From Allacma fusca (lineage: Eukaryota > Arthropoda > Collembola > Symphypleona > Sminthuridae), in contig OX359248.1 in NCBI GenBank assembly GCA_947179485.1, positions 45,642,847 through 45,706,846 on the forward strand: 64,000 nt of DNA, given 5' to 3'. Positions 12,519 through 24,860 of this stretch are shown one piece after another. The notes under the pieces are model-generated. The model had not been told where the DNA came from. It did not search any database and saw only the letters and a program-made list of their open reading frames with translations. The position numbers were made by a program, and so were the translations under genes. Position 1 is the first letter of the stretch, and each line of letters begins with the position of its first letter.

Positions 12519-13703
12519 TTAGCACGAAAAACATGAGTCGGCTGTTCTCGAATGTTAGCTCGAATTTAAAATAAAAATGTTTTTACTCAGATCTTCAGCA
12601 CAGTACACGTACAAATACACAATCGTAGTAGTACAGTCATAACATGACTCATAACCATAAGCAAAGTCATCATAGAGCAATGAATAAGGATTCAGCTCTC
12701 GGTAAACGGAGCGAAAGCTTAAATGTTTCACACACAACTAAACAGGGATGTTATAATAAGGATTTATATGCCCATGAATTAAGCCCCAATGTGCTGACAA
12801 TAGCGAGCAAAGGAAAGTTCGGCTCAAATCAAATCGGCCTACCTGCATCACATGTTCATAACTTGCCAGGTAAAAATGATACCCTTGAAGTTGACCTGAC
12901 CTGCTGCAGTTGTAAAAAATATCTGTGATCTGCACTACGTGCTAATTCACTACCTATGAGGGGCAAAGCGACTGTATAGGCTGTAACTGCAGAAGCTAAA
13001 AACTGCACGTTCTCCTATAATTACTCCACAACGTTTATGTATACATACCATGACGAAGGTTTGTAAGAATTACTTAAATGCCAGCCATGGAAATTTGAAT
13101 ACGAAAATTGTAGTCATATCTTTTTATAAGAACTGAATATTACTACATATACATAGTAATAATGGATTATAATACACTGCTTGGATTTCCCGGTAAGTTT
13201 ATGCACTGAATACAATTTGTACAGAATCTTTAATGGGCAAATTAGGGAAGGTTGATAAATCGTTATGTAAGCAATAAACACAAGAGACGTAGATAAGCTA
13301 AACATTCATATAGCCGAATAGACGCAGAATTTTAAGATGTTATATCACCTTCACTTTCAATAAATAAAAATGTCACGTCAATACATTCCATATAATTACA
13401 GCATTCTTTCCATATACAATTATTACTGTGTAAAATTGTGTTGCAATCTGCGGCTACAAATTATGAAATTATGGGAAGTCCTGAAATATATAAGTGTATA
13501 ACATCAAGCGAAAGACAGGTCAAGATCATGCGAGTAGAAGCATCACCTCTTTTTTAACCTTATCAGCCAACAGGCTATAATTTCTAGTGTGCAGCTTACA
13601 ATTATCAACATAGAATAGATCGCACAGACGCGTGTAGCTGACTGCACAAAACTGGCACACATTTTGGTTAGCTTGCTTATGAAGCAGACGAGTGTCACAA
13701 ACT

Positions 13704-13851
13704 GACACCTTGGCATTCGCACTTGGGACTTTCAGCTTCTCTTTGCCCCTAAAAATTTGCGATCCGTAATGGTTTCATGTGTGCATGAATTACAAGGTTT
13801 TATTAGGGGCGAAGCGAAGGTGAAAGTCTGTATTGCGAATGTCGGGGTGTC
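13704..13851. mobile_element. Fold-back MITE, about 45-bp arms
   Basis: The left arm GACACCTTGGCATTCGCA continues to GACTTTCAGCTTC and GCCCCTAA. The reverse complement of the right arm reads GACACCCCGACATTCGCA, GACTTTCACCTTCG and GCCCCTAATAA. The loop is about 55 bp. No frame is present. Confidence 0.75.
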
Positions 13852-13933
13852 TGCACCAAGGGCACCAGGCAATTCATATTTTTGTAGGGACAGATTAAAT
13901 AGAAAGTAACAATCCTACTGTTTTTGAAGGAGA

Positions 13934-15332
13934 TTAGGGGACGTGCATAAATAACGTTTCATATTCCCGGGGGGGAGGGGGTTTTAGGGTTGATGATTTT
14001 TGCATACTGCAGGGGGGTGGGGGTAATTTCACTGATGACGTTGCACTGAATTTAGGAAACATGAAGCAATAAATAGCTTTAAATGTAACAGGTTTTAATT
14101 AAATGATTGTAGATACAGAGAATCAAATACAAAAATCCACACGGGGACCAATAACAAAAATCATCGCTACGCGATAATTTGAGGCTTCGCGTAGGGTGGC
14201 GTCAGCCACCGCCGTCAAAGGATAAATTTTCGTTTTTTTTTTCGAAATTTCAAGAATTTTTTAAGAAAAAACTATCGGACCGATTTCAACGAAATATACA
14301 GTAGTCATTACTACTTACATAAGCTATATTCACAAAAAGTTTCATTGAAATCGATTTAGTAGTTTTAGAGATAACAGTCATTTTAATCATTTCATTCATA
14401 ACAGTCCAAAATTTCATGAATTGTTTTCGGAAAAACTATTTGGCCGATTTCAACCAAATACGAACTCAGCCTTACTTTTGATACAAGTAGTGTCCATAAA
14501 AACGTTCCTTGAAATCGGTTCAGTAGTTTTAGCGTAATCGTGCGGAGGGACACACGGACATACGTACGGACAAGGCTATTTTACTAGGGGGCTGCCTCCA
14601 CCCTAAAAATATAACAATAAGTTCGTTATGACAATTATTTACTACACGTGAGCACATTCATGAACATGTTTCTACAAAAACGTTCTACAACTCTCCTTTC
14701 TTGTCCACTTCTTTTTCAACTTGAGAATATTTCATCTTCCGCTGGTAACGCTTTTCAGCTTCATCGTCACTCATTGGATGATTTTCCAAATGCATCAATC
14801 GGCACATTTTTTAATTCCCGGAGCCGGTACGTTTGGGCAATCCTGTTTTCGTGGAAACGACTGGCACAGCTCCAGCAAACTGAGTCGAAAAGCAGAAAGC
14901 TAAATACAACCTGCACTTCACCCCTGGTTAGTTTAGACCGGAATTTCTTCTCATACTTCGAAATTATCTGACCAGCATTTAATCCATTAACTTCTCCACT
15001 GCATTTGTCTGTTATTCAAAGCTATCAAATTCGATTTTCTACGGTTTCTGTCCCGGAGGATTTGCCGGACACACCGATTCAAGTTATAGACGACATTGCT
15101 GATTGGATTCAGAGTGAGATTACAGATAATGATGATGATTAGTATGCATTTTTGCAATAAAAAATTAATAAAAGGTGCGTGAATTTAAAAAAACTTAGTT
15201 TTTACGGGTACTTAATCATGATGACGTATATAGGGGAGGGGGGTTCTGACATAGTGACGGTGTGATGACAACAGGGGGGGTAGGGTCCAAAACTTGCGTA
15301 AAAATGAAACGTTATTTATGCATGCCCCCTTA
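13934..15332 (+). mobile_element. DNA transposon remnant with long inverted ends and a coding tail (copy 1)
   Basis: The left end is TTAGGGGACGTGCATAAATA, continuing ACGTTTCAT. The right end, reverse complemented, is TAAGGGGGCATGCATAAATA, continuing ACGTTTCAT, so inverted repeats exceed 25 bp. G-rich runs sit just inside both ends. Near 15080-15141 a plus-strand frame ends ...IQVIDDIADWIQSEITDNDDD then TAG, followed by AATAAA signals. This acidic tail recurs in copy 2 (43254-43288). The rest of the frame is not readable as one protein. Flanks GGAGAT and GGACAT may be a diverged target duplication. The superfamily is not identified. A 414-bp element is nested at 14192-14605. Confidence 0.65.
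14192..14605. mobile_element. Nested element with TAGGGTGG ends and a two-unit internal repeat
   Basis: It starts TAGGGTGGCGTCAGCC; the right end, reverse complemented, reads TAGGGTGGAGGCAGCC (14 of 16). Inside, two diverged units of about 130 bp each contain AAAAACTAT..G.CCGATTTCAAC and TTGAAATCG.TT.AGTAGTTTTAG. The second is followed by a GGACACACGGACATACG tail. Such phrases are common in invertebrate dispersed repeats. No target duplication is visible. Confidence 0.6.
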
Positions 15333-16856
15333 GGACATCCGTTTGACGTCAAAAAATTAAATTCGGTGACATATAAACATGCAAATACGTGGATACAAAA
15401 ACGGAAGTAAAGCTTGGGCCATCTATATTCGGATTGGTCGTTAACAATACATTGTATTTTCCATAAGCCAGTAGATATCGCACGAACTCGCACATGCATA
15501 ATTTTAATATTATCACACACGTTTTTCAAAATTTAGTGGACGCATTCTCTAAACGATTAGACGCAAGAATTTTAAATTAAGTTTTAGTTTTTAGTTCAAT
15601 ACAATACGCTCTCTGGTATTTATACGTATAAACTTGTTAGGGTATTTGTAGGGGAAAGTATAGTTATTAGCTGATGCTATTAGTGCTCCATAGTTAGTCC
15701 TAAAATGGCGCTTAGCCCCTTAGTGACCCACCTTGTAGTGCTTATTACCGATAACTTTTATCGTTGTATATAACTTCGAAATTCGAAAGCCAACAATTTT
15801 AGGTGATTCAGAATAAAATTTTTAAACAGACGAGGTCCACCCCCTGTCCAAGAAGCGTAAGATTCAACCGCGCTCCCTGTGGCAAAAATTACTAGGACGA
15901 ATTTATTTTTGGGTATTCGGCCGATCTACAGTGCGCTCAGAAAGTTTTATTTCTATCCAAGTTATCCTTCCCGATTGGTTTCCTGGTCAGCTGAAGAGCT
16001 CCGCTATCATTAAAATAGAGTAGATACATTAATATTTATAATGAAGCTCCAAAGAAATTATCCCATTTGTTAAAGTCTAACTGACTTTTCCCCTACAAAG
16101 AAATTTCAAGGTTTGATTGTTTTAGGCGCTACAACCTATTACCATATCACATTCCAGGGGCACCTAATTTATTGAAGTCAGATGGGAGCTTTAAAATTTA
16201 GGAAGCTACAACTATACAAATGCGGCGAGAAGCCGAGATATCATACGGCCGTGAATGCATGTACGGTGTCGGGGCTACACGTAACACGGGGCTGTGTTCG
16301 TGTACATAGGATTAATGACTTCTGGTAGCAGCAACACTTACACGTATGTACTGCATAAAGGACGAAACAAACAAATAACGAGTAACGTAGTACAACACTG
16401 CTCTTTATCCAGAAGGAGTAATCACTATACTTAAAAAAAGTAGTGGAAGACTGGAGAGTGGACGTGGACAATAACTTCCTCCTCTCCTTCAAGACTTTTA
16501 CGAAGTTAAGGTTGAAGGTTCCTGCTTGAATCTGGAGTCTTGTTTATATGTAATCGCTAATTGAATTCTGCCTCGTGTAGTTGTCTATCTTCAGCATTGC
16601 AAACTGGAAGATTACAAGTATTAAGTAGATTTTTTTTCCCATTCTTGAATTTTGGTGATAACCAAAAAATCCGAGAGTATTAACATGTTTACTTACGAAA
16701 CGTACAGTAACCATACAATCGTATCGTCATGTCATGACTGACCATGTCAAGTTAGCGAAAGAGATCGCTTTCGTTTAGCGACTTATCAGGTAGCTCGGGG
16801 TTTGTGTGAAGTGTCACTCCTGGGCTCCTTGTGTGGCCGGGTTCATTTTAAATACA
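15333..16856. other. Gene-free stretch upstream of MGAT1
   Basis: 15333-15420 carries one copy of a three-copy phrase (also near 207 and 31836). The MGAT1 transcription start should lie near its right edge, but no TATA or initiator could be chosen with confidence. Confidence 0.4.
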
Positions 16857-19800
16857 ATGACTCGGGTTATTAGAAAGTGCTATTTTTTATTTATTTTTGT
16901 GTTGTGCATCAGCTTCTGGGTACTAATAAAAAACATTGGGCTTCCAGAATCGGCTGTGGATACTGGAATTTCGTATCAGCATGTAAGTCATTCATGTAAC
17001 AGAGATAAGATACGATTTGTAAGGTGGGCAGTATGGATCGAGTGCTTAGAGATTCTTATTATATTTTAGGCTCCTCCCTCGGTCTCCCGAAAACTAATTA
17101 AAATAGAAGATGAACTAACGTCTCAAAAGCATCAGTCCTCCAATCTGCTGAATATTGTAAGGCAAAAGTTCTTGACCAAAGGGGCGAATGATATCGCAAG
17201 GGAGTATGACGGGAAAAATGATGTGCACGAGATTGTGCCAGGAACAAGACAAAAAAACTTTGAAGATTCGAAGAGACCACCCCGTGCGGAATCAGATTGG
17301 GGGAAGGGTCTTGAAAAAAGTACTGGTAATTTTGGAAAATCCAGTCAAGGACAACAGGCAGGTAATGCTGAAGTAGAAGTAAAAGCCTTGGAAACTGATG
17401 TTAGTCCAGAAACTGTGATAGCCGTCGTCGTGTTTGTCTGCAACCGACCTACTGTTAACCGTTGTTTAGATTCCTTATTGAAATATAGACCTTCAAGTGC
17501 AAAGTTTCCTATCATTGTATCACAAGATTGCGGATCGCATCCTGCAACCACTGACATTCTTAGTACGTACGCCGACAGAATAACGCGTATAATGGTAAGT
17601 TTATCCAGCTACACCGTGTAGTACACATGTTTAGATTTTTAGATCTAGGGACTCCTGGGTAGTGTTGTGTAGAGCTGTATTAATATTAGTATGTGGGTTT
17701 ATTGCAGCAACCAGATTTAAGCGAGATCTCAGTCCCTGCCAAAGAAGAAAAGCTTAAAGGTTACTACAAAATTGCAAGGCATTATGGGTGGGCGTTAAAC
17801 CACACATTTCTCACACTTAATTATTCTAACGTTTTAGTTGTTGAAGGTGAGTTCGAGATCTGGGGATATGCAGAATTTGATTTGTTTTAGCATTTTGCTT
17901 GATTTGGCCTAAATTTTATGTTTGTGTCGTCTAACATTAATATTTTCATCAATTCAGATGATTTGGAGGTCGCACCCGACTTTTTCGAATATTTTTCTTC
18001 AACATTACCTATTTTACAAAATGATCCATCACTTTGGTGCGTATCAGCTTGGAACGACAACGGGAAAGCCAAAAGAATTAATGAATCAGCTCCAGAACTT
18101 CTTCATAGGACTGATTTTTTCCCCGGTTTGGGATGGATGCTTACAAAGAATCTCTGGAAGGAATTGATGGTCAAGTGGCCGAAGAGGTAGAACTTGTACT
18201 AATTTTTATGATTTAAAGCATCGTAGATCGTGTTAAGGCAAATGTCATTTTCTTGTCTTGACTGTGTGAAGTTTGTTTTAATATTATTAAGCAATTGTAT
18301 TATGATTATTGTAGTTATTGGGATGACTGGATGCGGGAGCCTAACCAACGAAAAGATAGGGCATGTATTCGACCTGAAATTTCTAGGACAAGCACTTTTG
18401 GGAAAAATGGTGTCAGCCAGTACGTACATCTATTTGTTTGTATTTATTTATATAGTGAATATATTTTCACATTAGTAAAATAGGCATGGTTAAATTTTTG
18501 GCACTGGGTAGTATGATTACTAATAGTTTTATTTTTGTTTTTTCTAGCGGAGCCTACTTCCAAAATCACTTAAGATACATTAAGCTGAATCACCAGTTCG
18601 TGCCTTTTTTATCGATGGATTTGACTTACTTATCAAAGGTAATAGTTATGATAAAACTGCATTATGCGTTCGTTTGTTTTGTTCAAAAACTGGTATTATA
18701 TTTTAATATTAGGGTAATATAATAGTGCTATCGTAGCGTAGAGCTTAGAATCTTTTGTTTAGGTAGAATTTTATTGACGCAGGATTCTTGTAGTTTTGCG
18801 AACTTTCGGTAGAAATCATTCCACCATCATCAGCAGGCAATAAACACCAAGTGAGGAAACTAATATATATTCAAAGATATTTTAATTTTTTCAAAAACGT
18901 TTCTAAAATTATTCCATTCTTGCTCGATTTTAAAACGAGTATGTATAAAATTCCGCATACTTTAAATAATTTTTCCGTTTCAAAATAGTGTTAAGTAAAA
19001 ATCTTTTGAAGACGTTCATCGGTATTTTATGCTGAACTATTAATAATCAGGTTAGGGTTAAGCTTAAGTGTTAGTGTAAGTTTAAAGTTTCTCATAATCA
19101 AGTATAAACTTGCAGTGAGAATTCAAATCCATTTCCCCCTCCCCTAGGAAAAATTACACAAAATATGTGATTCCCACATTTTCAAACGCATATTCTTGTT
19201 CAGATTTTTCAAAAGTTTCATTGTCATAGGTTAAGAATTGTCAGTAAAAACTGTCCGGTTCGATTCTGTTTCTTCCGGTGGACCAAAATTGTTCGGTTTT
19301 TCGGGGATTACAATTGATTAATAATAGATAGCAATATGAGATGCTCGTTGTGGGAAAAATGAACTTAAGCTAGTATCTTTTTAGTAGACGAGGAAAACGT
19401 TTTGCGGTACCCTACTCATGTTCCGTCGTGTATAAATCTGCATGACAAACTAATCAGCAATTCTGCTGAGTGCGATCATTCGAATCAGTCATGCAAAATT
19501 TTTATTTGTCGTGCGAAAAACTTATCTATCGTGCAAAAACGTTTATTTGTCTCTGTCGTGCAGTATTTCTAATCCGCCGTGCAAAATCGTTTATTTGTCG
19601 GGCCAAACTCTGTCGTTGGATGATTTCATTATGTCGTGCATTTAAATATACCCCTTGTTTTGGTTATACACATAAGTGGGGATTACTCTTCCCCTACGAT
19701 AAAGTGTGACTCATGATGTTTTCTGGAACACATGTTGCAACCGGGGTAAGCATTTTTGAAGGATCCATGGTTATTTTGTCTACTACTGGGATGGTTCGAA

Positions 19801-21131
19801 CGAATAAAGAGCATAACAGGTTGTAAAACTTAGGATCCAATGCAGGATTTAAATCTTGCAAAAATTATGAAGAGTGCTGTGTGCAGTTGTCAACGATGCA
19901 CCCCCTTTCCCTCTGACCTTGAAATGTGGCCCAAACTAGGATAAACGAAGTAATCTAAACAACTAAAATCTTAAACGACAGGAAATCAGTTAAAGTTAGT
20001 TGTGAGGAGAGTAAAAAACCGAGGTTGAATGGCATGTAAGGTGGGAAGTGTGGTGGAGGGTGGAAGGTGCAGAATGGAAGGTACAAGATAATTTTGTTGA
20101 CGAGAAAGTAGAAGGTACTTTCCAGTTTCCTGCAACTGATTGTAGAGCAATATTGCTGGAAGCTGGAACTGGAAGTACGAAATGCATCTTACATTGATTT
20201 CTGGGTTTATTTTATATACATATACCAAGTGGTGAATGTAAACTGACTATATTTGGAATTTTAGTATGTATTCTCTGAACCAATATTGAATATTGTGTTC
20301 TTTCTTGATAACTGTCCTGACCTAATTATTTAAAGCATCTCAAGCTAATAAATATTATTAAAGGTTAAGATAATGATAGCGTGATTCCGGAAAAATTGCT
20401 ATCGATTAAATATAATGGTCTCTGTAGGATTAATTTAGTTTTTATGACTTTTACGTTGATTTGATTTCCCTCAATTATTTGGGCAATTCAGTATCCCAGA
20501 ACTCGTGGGATTGAGTTTATAAATTCTATTCAGGAATGGTCGTGATTTCTCTTTAACACCCTGCAGTTTGGTTCTTTAAGATATATTTTGCTGACTATTA
20601 TTTGTACTTTCAGTAATTAATAATAATTAGACATTAGATATGACAAATATTTCATTTGAGATTATTTGTTAAATTTTTTTAGGACAAATACGATGTGGAA
20701 TTTGTTCGCCGAGTCTATTCGAGTCAAATTGTGCAGTCAGTGAAGGAACTAGTCGCTACAATTGAGAAAGGTCCCCCGACAACAGCTGAGTTCAGGCTGA
20801 CATACAGAACCCGTGAAGGATTTACTTTGCTGGCGAAAAAACTTGAGATCATGGAAGACTTGAGGGTAAACCATATACACTAGATATATGAATATGCTAC
20901 GTGTAAACAATTAATAAATATTTTACCGGGTATTGCTAGATTAAGTACAGAATTAAGTATTTACTTAATAATTATTGCAATTCTTGACAACCTCGTTTTC
21001 ACTGACGTATTAAAACATGTTTTATTTCATAGGCTGGTGTTCCTCGAACAGCCTACCGCGGTGTGGTTTCGTTCATGTTTTCTGGAAGACGTATTTACCT
21101 GGCTCCTGGAGCTAATTGGATAGGATATTAG
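16857..21131 (+). CDS. MGAT1: Alpha-1,3-mannosyl-glycoprotein 2-beta-N-acetylglucosaminyltransferase (GnT-I), 8 coding exons
   Basis: Exons: 16857-16982, 17070-17594, 17708-17846, 17958-18186, 18315-18419, 18548-18638, 20683-20865, 21033-21131. All junctions are GT-AG, and phases join into a 498-residue protein ending in TAG. GnT-I adds the first GlcNAc to Man5GlcNAc2 in the medial Golgi, opening the route to hybrid and complex N-glycans. It is a type II membrane protein: a short basic tail (MTRVIRK), a hydrophobic anchor near residues 9-24, then a stem. The GT13 catalytic domain starts near residue 158 ([19 protein letters not shown]). The metal-binding EDD triplet is residues 263-265, split by an intron after the Glu codon. 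The catalytic-base Asp of the YWDDW motif is residue 343. The order [53 protein letters not shown] matches mammalian GnT-I closely. The stem is about 52 residues longer than in human and is rich in Lys, Ser and Gln. Family and completeness are near certain; the first Met is inferred from its place just before the anchor. Intron 6 (2 kb) carries a TCGTGC word array. Confidence 0.95.
19487..19645. repeat. TCGTGCAAAA word array in MGAT1 intron 6
   Basis: About seven degenerate units of 15-27 bp start TCGTGC or TCATGC and often continue AAAACGTTTATTTG. They have the same look as the other word islands, but no terminal inverted repeat was found. Confidence 0.55.
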
Positions 21132-23929
21132 CTGTTTCAACCCGTGCTTAGTCCCACCGTGAAAAATATGGCTGTGAAAGTTCATTTTCACACACACTAG
21201 TCTCCTCTGCCTAAGCTTAATTGCTCAATAATCTGTAATGTTCATAACCGGGTGAAACCGGTGATTGTTTATTGTCCTGGAAGTAGCCGATTTTCATTGT
21301 AGGATTGTTAAAGGTTGATGACATGTTCACAGTTCTTGAATTACGTATCCTGCGATTATGTCAATTCGGCAAAAGACTTCGCTAATTGTAAATCATTGTG
21401 TAATTTTCATGGATCAGAATATCTTATATCTACTAATACACACATACTATTGCGTTACGAGATAATCTCGCAGTGATATTTTATATTTTCACCACAGATA
21501 ATCCCGCCGGTAAGAAGCTTGACGAGATATTCTCGCCTGTTTGAGATAATCTCGCAATTGAATTGCTTACTTATTGTTCGTATTATTCTATATCTTATAT
21601 CCAGCGCAGCAGTGCACGAATTTTATTATTATTTCACCTGCTGTAATAGCATGAATGATAGTTTGTACATACATGCTTAATGCATGCAAAACATACACAA
21701 CTAAAAGTATGTGGATATGTATATATCACAGCGTTCTGGACATCTGGCTATCCTAAAACTTACAAACCTATTAGGCATTTCTGTTGTAGGACAATGTGGA
21801 GGCATTATCGCAGTCGTGTATATTTTCATTTTCATTCCAGGGTGAATTCGGCGAATCTCTGGCCGTTTTGCATATGCGTATAATACGTACAAAAAGGGCT
21901 TTTTTTAAACTGATTTTTGATGCTGCAGTATAGTTACCTGGACCGTTCCAGTTAACTATAAAGCATTAGCAATAAAACAAAGTAAATACTAGCTACACGT
22001 GACCAATGTGACCATTACTATCCTTCCGATAGTTTTCAACCTAATCTATTACTAATTAATGATTTTCTGATTTCCGATTATTTTTAAGCCAATCTAACCA
22101 TTATTATTTACGAACCTCTCGAAAAATTTTTAAATTAATAATTGATTTATTGTCTTTGACTCATAAGCGGAGCAAAAACTATACAGACAGACGACAGACA
22201 GTTTAAACACATTAGACATCAAGTATGTAATTATCATTGAAGATAGCAGACATTAATGTGATAGAGTACATATTTTACAACTTGTTAATCAGCTGATTTC
22301 TTTGTGTATTGGTAGTATTATTCTTAATATAATAAGGTCATTGCCAGTACTGATCTTGCCTTTGCGTTGGTAAAATGATTGCACATCATAAATTATCGTA
22401 GTGTCCCCAGGTGTTTCGCCGAACAGAACTTACTTTGTGTCAAACAGTGTAGAATGTAGACCGTGAAGTATTCAGACTTTCCAAATCATATCATATATAG
22501 TCGTAATATACAGAATTCGGAATTACATGAAAATTGATGGACTATGATTATAGTATATAACAGTACTTTTTTGTATTTATTTGGCGATTTACGACATGTC
22601 AGTTGTTGTAAATGTTCAGGCATATTAGGAATTTCGCATTAGGGTAATAACGGGGTGTTGTGGTTTACAATGAAAGGTTTGGCAGGATTGTTGTCATTTG
22701 GAGGGAAGATTTTATATCCTCATTGCAAAGTATGGATAACTTCAAATGTATTATTCAAATTTTGGTGCAAACAAACCAAAAATGAAGCGACCTTGAACAA
22801 TAAAAGACCCGAAAACTCACATTTCATAGTTTGCGGGAACCAATTCAGTTGGGCGGGCTATAATACTTAAAGCGTTTTCAACAGACAAAAATCCCGAGCA
22901 GGAGTTGTTTTGTCTAGAATATTCATCCGAATAAAAACAAAAGCGGAAGAAAGCTTTGATTCTGTCAGAATTAATCGGCCTGCAAAAAATGTAAGTTGCG
23001 ACGCCACGCAAGTAAACTCACAAGCAACAACAGTAAGATACAGAAAGTGTTTAACTGTTCCTAGTCTATCGGGGGTACCTTAAAAATGTTTTACCCCTAA
23101 TAATTTCGGATTTCCGTTGAAATTTTAGAAAATTTTTCAGAGCTTTTCAGTGTACTTTTTGTAGTAAGAATTAAGTATTAACTCACACGTAGTAAGTAGT
23201 GACATTACTTGCCGCATGCATTTACAGTAAATTTCTGCAAAAAACCGAAATCTCCAATGAATCTCAGTTTTTTAAAACTTCCAATGTATGCATACAGGGA
23301 GCTGTAATAATTTGCCACCTCTGGCCTACGTAAGGGAGTGACTTAAAATATATGATCTCCCAGACTGTAGCAAATTCTTTTTCAGGTTTTTTAAAATTTG
23401 GGTTCTGGGTGAATATTTCAGGCCACAGGACTTTCATAATTTAAAAAAAATGCTTTGACGCTTCTTGGTAGCAAATTTTACGGGCTTTCCAGGTAGCTAT
23501 TGGACAGATGTCTAACGATAAGTTCAGAACTTTTGACATGACCGAAAAAAACAGGGAGCAAGTTTGTAGAAATTCGCGAATACAATTTACAGAAACTTTG
23601 GAGAATGAATTATTTCCGATAATGTCATTTTATCCTGGAATGCCTGGCCTTTGTTACATTATTGGAGAGCACGGAGCTTGTGGCCAATTTCATTGGGATT
23701 TATTTTCACATTATGTATACCCAGGTCAATAATGTAAATATGTATGGAAAAGAGTTTATTACAAACTGGCAAACTGCTGGAATCAAATGTTGAGTTGCTG
23801 TCTTGAGGGGGTGGCAAATGATTGCGCTTGACCTGTGCTTAAATGACTATACAAGGTTGCATCGTTACCTTATTATCATTACGTTGTGCCAGATATTCTT
23901 GTCGCACGATTTTGTTTTGTATAAAGTCA
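21132..23929. other. MGAT1 3' region and gene-free stretch
   Basis: Three copies of a palindromic word CGAGATAATCTCG (variants) lie at 21458-21560. AATAAA occurs near 21971 and could end MGAT1 mRNA, unproven. No further exon was recognised. Confidence 0.4.
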
Positions 23930-24860
23930 CTTAACTGAAGAGTATTGTAATTATAAGGCATCTCGCAACTTCTGTGCTAATTTCATATGCACCTTTGTAG
24001 CTCCAAAGTGTCCCCCCATCTGTTGAAAAAGCCAAGAGATATGTTTCTAAATACAGATAGGACACTGTGGGTGTGCCTAGCTGAAAAAAAATAGAAATAC
24101 AAAAATGTTGGTTTCTGAAGCCAGTAGTTGTTAAATCAGTTGTGCTGAAAAAAGTTGATCAGCTCCTTCCCAGAGCCCTACAAGGTCTTGAATTCACGAT
24201 GAGGTTGAGTATCTGAAATCGGAAGGAGATCCAAGATATGTATATATCGTAGCTGAAGAGGCAAAATGGTCTACATGCATTTTCGATTAAAATCAAAATG
24301 GTCTACATGCAGTTTTACTAAATGCAAAATGGAAAAAATGCATCAATGTTTTAAAAGCAATATGGTCTACTTACAATTTCTTCTAAAAGCAAAATGGTCT
24401 ACATACAATTTCGCTTAAAAGCAGAATGGTCATTATGAAAGTATACACGCATGTAGACCATTTTGCTTTTAGTGAAAACTGCATGTAGACCATTTTGCTT
24501 TCAGGAAAGCTTGCAACTATTCCGTTTTGCCTTTAAGGAAAAAGGCATGTAGACCGTTTTGCTTCTAGTCGAAATTTAACTTAGTCCATTTTGCCTCTTC
24601 AGCGACGATATGTACTGTTTATATACAGAAAAAGACTTGGAAAAAGTCGTCGTAGTTGGCTGTATCTTAGATATATCCTCGATTAGGGGACTTTTTTCAA
24701 ACCTAGCGCAAATGATCTGTTTTTTTCTGCCACAATACATGGCAGAGTTGCTATTATAATTATTGTCATACGGGTAGTAAATATCTCAAGTAAGTACCAA
24801 AATGTATTTCTTTTGAATGTTTTCGTTTTGTATTTTTAGAACATTTTGGAATTTTTGAAA
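23930..24860 (+). repeat. Dispersed repeat, copy B, interrupted by a MITE
   Basis: The blocks of copy A recur in order: AATTATAAGGCATCTC, GGTTTCTGAAGCC, TACTGTTTATATACAG, GGCTGTATC, CATACGGGTAGT. The element at 24247-24608 is inserted just before TGTACTGTTTATA. The uninterrupted sequence in copy A at 845-865 serves as an empty site. Confidence 0.65.
24247..24608. mobile_element. TA-target MITE made of 33-bp inverted word arrays
   Basis: It is flanked by TA on both sides. The ends are TCGTAGCTGAAGAGGCAAAA and, reversed, TCGTCGCTGAAGAGGCAAAA. Inside are about eleven variants of GCAAAATGGTCTACATGCA spaced about 33 bp apart, roughly six forward in the left half and five reversed in the right half. 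There is no frame. A TA target suggests Tc1/mariner-type mobilisation, which is inference. Confidence 0.8.
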
